Below, one piece after another: positions 58,818 through 64,000 of a stretch of 64,000 bases of DNA. Position 1 is the first letter of the stretch. The number at the start of each line of letters is the position of its first letter. A program made the position numbers and the translations under genes. The DNA is taken from assembly GCF_022637555.1 (NCBI RefSeq), contig NZ_CP093342.1, forward strand, positions 1,736,001 to 1,800,000. The letters are read 5' to 3'. The DNA is from Microbacterium sp. H1-D42. Lineage in GTDB: Bacteria > Actinomycetota > Actinomycetes > Actinomycetales > Microbacteriaceae. Below the pieces are notes generated by a model, which was given only the letters and a program-made list of their open reading frames with translations, was not told the DNA's origin and ran no database searches.

Positions 58818-59381
58818 ATGGCATCCACCGCAGACATCAAGAACGGCGTCGTCATCAAGATCGACGGACAGCTCTGGAGCGTCGTGGAGTTCCAGCACGT
58901 CAAGCCCGGCAAGGGCGGCGCGTTCGTCCGGACCAAGCTGAAGAACGTCGTCACGGGCAAGTCGGTCGACAAGACCTACAACGCCGGCACCAAGATCGAG
59001 ATCGAGAACGTCGACCGCCGCGACTTCACCTACCTGTACACCGACGGTGACAGCTTCGTGTTCATGGACGTCGAGGACTACGACCAGATCACGGTGTCCG
59101 ACACGGTCGTCGGCGACGCGAAGAACTACATGCTCGAGAACCAGCAGGTGCAGATCGCACTGAACAACGGCAACCCGCTGTACATCGAGCTTCCGGCATC
59201 CGTCGTGCTCGAGGTCACCTACACCGAGCCCGGCCTGCAGGGCGACCGCTCATCGGCAGGCACCAAGCCCGCCACCGTCGAGACCGGCTACGAGATCCAG
59301 GTTCCGCTGTTCCTCGAGCAGGGCACCAAGGTCAAGGTCGACACCCGCACGGGCGACTACCTCGGCCGCGTCAACGACTGA
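58818..59381 (+). CDS. efp: elongation factor P
   Basis: 187-aa three-domain beta-barrel factor that relieves stalling at polyproline. It begins [20 protein letters not shown]. The tip lysine is Lys32 in KPGKGGAF; actinobacterial EF-P of this type commonly works unmodified. The signature region near the end reads [19 protein letters not shown]. nusB follows directly. Confidence 0.96.
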   Translation: MASTADIKNGVVIKIDGQLWSVVEFQHVKPGKGGAFVRTKLKNVVTGKSVDKTYNAGTKIEIENVDRRDFTYLYTDGDSFVFMDVEDYDQITVSDTVVGDAKNYMLENQQVQIALNNGNPLYIELPASVVLEVTYTEPGLQGDRSSAGTKPATVETGYEIQVPLFLEQGTKVKVDTRTGDYLGRVND

Positions 59382-59382
59382 G

Positions 59383-59793
59383 TTGAGCGCCCGCACCAAG
59401 GCGCGCAAGCGCGCCCTCGACATCCTCTTCTCGTCCGACATCCGTGACGAGGAGCTCTCGGTGACGCTCGCTGCGGCCGCCAAGCGCGCCTCGAGCGAGC
59501 CCTCCCGCGAAGCGTCGTGGCTGTACGCCCGCGACATCGTGGACGGCATCATCGATCACCACGATGAGATCGACGAGCACATCACCACGCACAGCCGTGA
59601 CTGGAAGCTCGAGCGGATGCCCGCCGTCGACCGCGCCCTGCTGCGGATCGGCACATGGGAGATCGCTTACAACGACGAGGTCCCGACCGCCGTCGCGATC
59701 GATGAGGCCGTGGAACTCGCGAAGGAGCTCTCCACCGAGGACTCCGGCGCGTTCGTGCACGGCGTGCTCGCCCGAATCGCTCGCTCGATCTGA
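59383..59793 (+). CDS. nusB: transcription antitermination factor NusB
   Basis: 136-aa all-helical factor of the rRNA antitermination complex. It begins MSARTKARKRALDILFSSDI and contains RMPAVDRALLRIGTWEIAYN and PTAVAIDEAVELAKELSTED. TTG start one base after the efp stop. Confidence 0.94.
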   Translation: MSARTKARKRALDILFSSDIRDEELSVTLAAAAKRASSEPSREASWLYARDIVDGIIDHHDEIDEHITTHSRDWKLERMPAVDRALLRIGTWEIAYNDEVPTAVAIDEAVELAKELSTEDSGAFVHGVLARIARSI

Positions 59794-59840
59794 CCCCGCC
59801 CGGCGTCCGTGATGTCGGAAGCAGCGGACAGGATGCTGTG

Positions 59841-62800
59841 ATGAGGTCCCCCCAGCCGGATGTCCACACGCTGCGCGCGCTCGCGGGCAGCGGCGGGTAC
59901 CAGCGCGGGCTCGACTACGCCCGCAAAGGGCGGGTGGGCAAGATCCGCTGGGACGCCGCGGCGCAGACCCTGTCGGCCGACGTGTTCGGCAGCGGACGCT
60001 CACCGTACCGCTGTCGAGTGCGGTTCGACGGTGCACGGATCATGCGTGCAGACTGCTCGTGCCCAATGGTGTCCGACTGCAAGCACGTGATCGCCGCGAT
60101 CCTGATCGGCGCCGAGGCCGAGCGCGACCTCGGCGCGGCAGGGGGATCGGATGCCGCGACGCGCGCTCCGGCATCATCCGCTCCCGTCGATCCGCCGTCG
60201 GCCGCGTCCAGCCCGCCGCCGCGCGCGGCCTGGGAGCAGTTCGGCGCACTCGCGCGGACGCCAACCCAGCCGACCTGGCGTTCGATCCTCACCCCGCCGC
60301 CGACGCGCGGGGAGCAGGCATCGCTGGCACTGGGCATCGAGGTGCGCGTGCGCGCCGAGAGCCTGCACAGTCGCTGGGGCGCTGCCGCGCTGAAGACCGC
60401 GACACCGCGAGACCTCAGTGGAGCTCACGGCGAGATCATGCTCGTGGTGCGGCCGCTCATGCGCAGCGCGTCGACGGGAAACTGGATCCAGGGCGAGGCG
60501 TCCTGGGATTCGATGCGGCGCACCACGGGCCGGTTCGACCCCGCCCAGGTGCGCTGGTTCGACGACTTCCTCAACATCGCGCGGGACTCGCTGCTCTCCG
60601 GCACCGCCGGCGACTGGATCGCACTCGACCGCGTCGAATCGCCGCTGATCTGGCGGCATCTCGACGACCTCGGCCGCCTCGGCATCCCGCTCATCCCCAC
60701 GCAGAAGCACACCATCGCGGTGATCGCCGCACAGGCCTCTGCGGGCCTGCGGATCGATCCTCTCGACACCGGTGACCGCGGTCTGAGCGTCGCCGCGGCA
60801 GTCGAGTTCGACGGTGAGGCCGTGCCGGTGGCATCCCTGCATCCGATCGGACACGTCGGGCTGTACCGCTGCGAGGTCGTCGCCACGACGATCCAGGTGA
60901 CCCTCGGTCGTGTCGCACTGCCTGCCGCCGTGCACGCCGCGATCACGACCGGCAGGGCCATTCCCGTGCCGGAAGCCGATCGCGAGGCGTTCCTGCGCGA
61001 CCTGTACCCGGTGCTCGCGCGGCAGACCACGGTGCAGGCGCCGAAGGCCCTGACGCTGCCGGCTCTCGCCGTTCCGGAGCCGGTGCTGCGCGTCGCATTC
61101 CGCAGCGAGCACCGCGTCGAGTACCGCTTCGAATGGGAGTACGCCGGTCACGGCATCGTGCCGTTCGCCGCCGCCTCGGAGACCTTCCGCGATTCGGATG
61201 CTGAGGAACAGCGTGCGCGCGACATCGAGCGCATCTGGTCATCAGTGACCTCTGAGGCGTTCCAGGGGCACGGTCGCCTCGAGCAGATTCCGGCAGCGGA
61301 ATGGTCGGCGCACGTGCTGCCGGCGTTCGAGGACAGCGACGTGAAGGTCGTGACGACAGGGCGCCGCACGAAGTACCGCGAGCTGGCCGGCACACCTGAG
61401 ATCTCGGTGTCGACCGTGGAATCGACCGATCCCGACTGGTTCGACATGGGCATCCTCGTGAAGATCGCCGGTCACTCGATCCCGTTCACGCCACTGTTCA
61501 CCGCCCTGAGCATGCGGCGCACGAAACTGCTGCTCGTCGACGGCAGCTACTTCTCGCTCGCGCACCCCGCGCTGCAGCAGCTGCGCGACCTCATCGATGA
61601 GGCGGCAGGACTCACCGAATGGGAGACCGGACCGCGGATCAGCCGGTATCAGACGGCGCTCTGGGAGGACTTCGAAGATCTTGCAGACGAGGCGGAGCCC
61701 GCGGTCAGCTGGCGAGCGATCGCCGAGGGCCTGCGCGGGGTCGAGCAGGTGCCGACGACGCCGGTGCCCGCTGGCCTGCACGCGCAGCTGCGTCCCTACC
61801 AGCAGCAGGGCCTGGACTGGCTGGCGTTCCTGTGGCAGCACCGACTCGGCGGCATCCTCGCCGACGACATGGGTCTGGGTAAGACGCTCCAGCTGCTGTC
61901 GCTGATCGCGCACGCCAAGCAGCACGGCGAGAAGCGACCGTTCCTCGTGATCGCGCCGACATCCGTGCTCGCGACGTGGCGCAACGAGGCTGCTCGCTTC
62001 ACGCCGGGCCTGGACGTGCGCGTCGTCGAGGGCACCGCCACCCGCCGCGACATGGGCATCGTCGACGTCGCCGCGGATGCTGACATCGTCGTGACCTCTT
62101 ACACGCTGCTGCGGTTGGATGCTGAGGAGTACGCGCGCGTGCCCTGGGCGGGCATCATCATCGATGAGGCGCAGTTCGCGAAGAACCCCGCCACAAAGGT
62201 GCACCGGGCGATCGCCGACCTCGAGGCGGATGTCACGATTGCCGTGACGGGCACGCCGATGGAGAACAGCCTGATCGATCTGTGGGCGCTGTTCGCACTC
62301 ACCGCTCCTGGACTGTTCGCATCGAAGCGCCGGTTCCGCGAGGAATACGTGCAGCCCATCGAACAGGGCAAGGTGCCGGACAATGAGGAAGGCGGCGAGT
62401 ACCGCCGACGGCGGCTGGAGCGGCTGCGTCACCGGATCAGACCCCTGATGCTGCGACGCACGAAGGACCTGGTAGCCGCCGAACTGCCTGAGAAGCAGGT
62501 GCAGGAGGTATTCGTCGAACTCAGTCCGGCGCACCGCGCCGCGTACGACACCGTGCTGCAGCGGGAGCGGCAGAAGGTGCTCGGGCTGCTGCAGGACCTC
62601 GACCGCAACCGGTTCATCGTGTTCCGCTCACTCACCATGCTGCGGATGCTCGCGCTGTCGCCCGCTCTGATCGATCCGGAGGCCCCGCACGTGGCCTCCG
62701 GCAAGCTCGACGTCCTGCTCGAGCACGTCAGTGAACTGCGCTCCGAGGGGCACCGCGCGCTGGTGTTCAGCCAGTTCACCTCGTTCTTGGGGCTCGCCGC

Positions 62801-63203
62801 CGAACGTCTGCGCGCCGCAGGGATCCCGTACGAATATCTCGACGGTTCGACCAGGCGTCGCGAGGAGGTCATCGCCTCGTTCCGCGACGGCGACGCCCCG
62901 GTCTTCCTGATCAGTCTCAAGGCCGGCGGGTTCGGCCTCACCCTGACCGAGGCTGACTACGTTTTCCTGCTCGACCCGTGGTGGAACCCGGCGGCCGAGG
63001 CGCAGGCCATCGACCGCACACACCGCATCGGGCAGACGCAGCGCGTGTTCGTCTACCGACTCATCGCCGCCGGCACCATCGAGGAGAAGGTGCTGGCGTT
63101 GCAGCAGCGCAAGGCGCGGCTGTTCACCGCCGTGATGGACGATGAGGCGCTGTTCTCGCAGGCGCTCAGCGCCGACGACATCCGGGGACTGCTCGAGGAC
63201 TGA
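59841..63203 (+). CDS. SNF2-family helicase with SWIM zinc finger
   Basis: 1120 aa from the ATG at 59841 (GTG at 59838 possible). An N-terminal SWIM zinc finger (CSCPMVSDCKH, about 70-85) is followed by a low-complexity linker and a large middle domain. The SNF2 ATPase then has DDMGLGKTLQLLSLIAHAK (Lys681), DEAQ-type box IIDEAQFAKNP, GTPMENSLIDLWALF and the C-terminal helicase lobe ending DRTHRIGQTQRVFVYRLIA. Bacterial relatives are found near or in DNA repair and RapA-like roles. It starts 47 bp after nusB. Confidence 0.9.
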   Translation: MRSPQPDVHTLRALAGSGGYQRGLDYARKGRVGKIRWDAAAQTLSADVFGSGRSPYRCRVRFDGARIMRADCSCPMVSDCKHVIAAILIGAEAERDLGAAGGSDAATRAPASSAPVDPPSAASSPPPRAAWEQFGALARTPTQPTWRSILTPPPTRGEQASLALGIEVRVRAESLHSRWGAAALKTATPRDLSGAHGEIMLVVRPLMRSASTGNWIQGEASWDSMRRTTGRFDPAQVRWFDDFLNIARDSLLSGTAGDWIALDRVESPLIWRHLDDLGRLGIPLIPTQKHTIAVIAAQASAGLRIDPLDTGDRGLSVAAAVEFDGEAVPVASLHPIGHVGLYRCEVVATTIQVTLGRVALPAAVHAAITTGRAIPVPEADREAFLRDLYPVLARQTTVQAPKALTLPALAVPEPVLRVAFRSEHRVEYRFEWEYAGHGIVPFAAASETFRDSDAEEQRARDIERIWSSVTSEAFQGHGRLEQIPAAEWSAHVLPAFEDSDVKVVTTGRRTKYRELAGTPEISVSTVESTDPDWFDMGILVKIAGHSIPFTPLFTALSMRRTKLLLVDGSYFSLAHPALQQLRDLIDEAAGLTEWETGPRISRYQTALWEDFEDLADEAEPAVSWRAIAEGLRGVEQVPTTPVPAGLHAQLRPYQQQGLDWLAFLWQHRLGGILADDMGLGKTLQLLSLIAHAKQHGEKRPFLVIAPTSVLATWRNEAARFTPGLDVRVVEGTATRRDMGIVDVAADADIVVTSYTLLRLDAEEYARVPWAGIIIDEAQFAKNPATKVHRAIADLEADVTIAVTGTPMENSLIDLWALFALTAPGLFASKRRFREEYVQPIEQGKVPDNEEGGEYRRRRLERLRHRIRPLMLRRTKDLVAAELPEKQVQEVFVELSPAHRAAYDTVLQRERQKVLGLLQDLDRNRFIVFRSLTMLRMLALSPALIDPEAPHVASGKLDVLLEHVSELRSEGHRALVFSQFTSFLGLAAERLRAAGIPYEYLDGSTRRREEVIASFRDGDAPVFLISLKAGGFGLTLTEADYVFLLDPWWNPAAEAQAIDRTHRIGQTQRVFVYRLIAAGTIEEKVLALQQRKARLFTAVMDDEALFSQALSADDIRGLLED

Positions 63204-63237
63204 TCGCGCAGGTGTGCGCTGTTCTGAACGCCCGCCT

Positions 63238-63271
63238 CTGTCCTCGTGTCACTGTCCTCGTGTCACTGTCC
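63238..63271. repeat. 14-bp tandem repeat
   Basis: CTGTCCTCGTGTCA occurs twice in tandem, plus a partial third copy (CTGTCC), in the short gap before the last gene. Confidence 0.85.
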
Positions 63272-63288
63272 GGTCGTAGTCTCGGGGG

Positions 63289-64000
63289 ATGACGCCGCAC
63301 GTACTCACTCGCGAGCAGGCGCGCCGGATCATCGTGCGAGCCGAGCTGCTTGACGCCCAGCGCCCTGGCGATGTCGTCGAAGTGGCCGAGCAGATCATGC
63401 AGATCAAAATCGACCCGACGGCGGTCGTCGCGCCGAGTGAGCAGACGATCCCGTGGTCGCGGATCGGATGGTCATACGAACCGGGGCAGCTGAAGAAGGC
63501 CGTGGAGGATGACCGGGTGCTGTTCGAGTACTATGGCGCCTTTCGGCCCGCGTCGCTGCTGCCGGCCATGCGCCAGAAGATGGAACACGCCGCACTGCGC
63601 TCCGGCACCCAGACATGGCTCGATGCCAACGAGCGGTTCCGCCGCGACGTACTGGCGCGGCTGGGTGCGGAAGGGCCGCTCTTCTCGGCTGACATTCCCG
63701 ACACGTCGCAGGTCTCCAGGGCATCGGACGGGTGGTCGGGATCGAATCAGGTGCCCGCCATGCTCGAGGTGCTCGCCTACCGGGGCGAGGTCGCGATCGT
63801 CGGGCGGCGCGGGCGGCAGCGGTGCTGGGACCTCGCCGAGCGCGTGTATCCGGCCGAGACGTCGCCCCTGACCCTCGATGAGGCGACCGCCGAGATCGAG
63901 CAGCGCTCGCTTCAGGCCGCAGGCTTGGCCCAGCCGCACTACCACTGGAGCGGCGTCGGAAAACAGACGGGGGAGCCCGCCGCCGTCGAGGGCAGCAGCA
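63289..64000 (+). CDS. winged-helix DNA glycosylase-like protein (YcaQ family), 3' truncated by the window
   Basis: About 237 codons are visible before the window ends, with no stop. It opens MTPHVLTREQARRIIVRAEL and continues with IMQIKIDPTAVVAPSEQTIP and FEYYGAFRPASLLP, which fits the HTH_42/YcaQ (AlkX) family of winged-helix enzymes that unhook interstrand DNA crosslinks. The family's catalytic QxD-like motif corresponds to the QIKID region near residues 39-43. GGGGG lies just before the ATG. It follows the SNF2 gene by 85 bp. Confidence 0.8.
   Translation, partial: MTPHVLTREQARRIIVRAELLDAQRPGDVVEVAEQIMQIKIDPTAVVAPSEQTIPWSRIGWSYEPGQLKKAVEDDRVLFEYYGAFRPASLLPAMRQKMEHAALRSGTQTWLDANERFRRDVLARLGAEGPLFSADIPDTSQVSRASDGWSGSNQVPAMLEVLAYRGEVAIVGRRGRQRCWDLAERVYPAETSPLTLDEATAEIEQRSLQAAGLAQPHYHWSGVGKQTGEPAAVEGSS

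Overview
The window is a continuous piece of a high-GC actinobacterial chromosome. Gene content and order point to the family Microbacteriaceae and most likely Microbacterium: rarA-rpsD-alaS-ruvX-mltG-aroECKBQ-efp-nusB, yebC-ruvCAB-yajC-secDF-rel, a MocR-type pdxR facing pdxS, and GTG/TTG starts with ATGA/GTGA overlaps. This is inferred from gene content; no rRNA is present. I see no prophage, insertion sequence or CRISPR array. Most of the window is core chromosome with a few accessory patches.

Layout. 1-5.6 kb: the 3' part of an alpha/beta hydrolase gene, a rhodanese-sufE pair, zapE, an ammonium transporter with a GlnR-like box, and an orphan PemK/MazF-type toxin gene. 5.6-11.3 kb: a sugar-use locus (lacI-type regulator, DUF4091 glycosidase, GH2 beta-galactosidase) whose ABC transporter has been deleted, leaving the last codons of a permease next to a LacI-like operator and promoter. 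11.4-15.1 kb: yceI, an SPW-repeat membrane protein, a frameshifted small secreted-protein gene, a DUF1611 protein and four tRNA genes (Val-CAC on the minus strand; Gly-GCC, Cys-GCA and Val-GAC on the plus strand). 15.1-20.6 kb: a tetR/MFS pair with a perfect 18-bp palindrome between them, then thrS preceded by a threonine-rich leader peptide and alternative hairpins, a HIT protein, and a lipoprotein gene without a standard start codon. 20.7-26.9 kb: a vitamin B6 cluster (pdxK/pdxY, pdxR, pdxS, an AraC/GyrI-type regulator, pdxT) ending beside a PLP-dependent decarboxylase.

27-36 kb: yebC, ruvCAB, yajC-secD-secF and rel. 36-38 kb: an AbiEi-like orphan and a DUF349 protein. 37.9-44.3 kb: an assimilatory nitrite module, nirB-nirD-siroheme synthase-hemD/winged-helix fusion, four genes joined by 4-nt overlaps, facing a formate/nitrite channel gene across a strong terminator. 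44.4-59.8 kb: a tail-anchored-like small protein, rarA, a lipoprotein, rpsD, a 62-aa membrane protein, alaS, ruvX, mltG and the shikimate block aroE-aroC-aroK-aroB-(GNAT)-aroQ-(hydrolase), then efp and nusB. 59.8-64 kb: a SWIM-zinc-finger SNF2 helicase and the 5' part of a winged-helix YcaQ-like DNA glycosylase gene cut by the window end.

The observations I rate highest are the thrS leader (a classical ribosome-mediated attenuator read directly from the sequence), the deletion scar in the LacI/beta-galactosidase locus, the orphan toxin beside amtB, the extra regulator between pdxS and pdxT, the hemD/DNA-binding fusion inside the nitrite operon, and a strong excess of the word GGATGC/GCATCC over the whole window.
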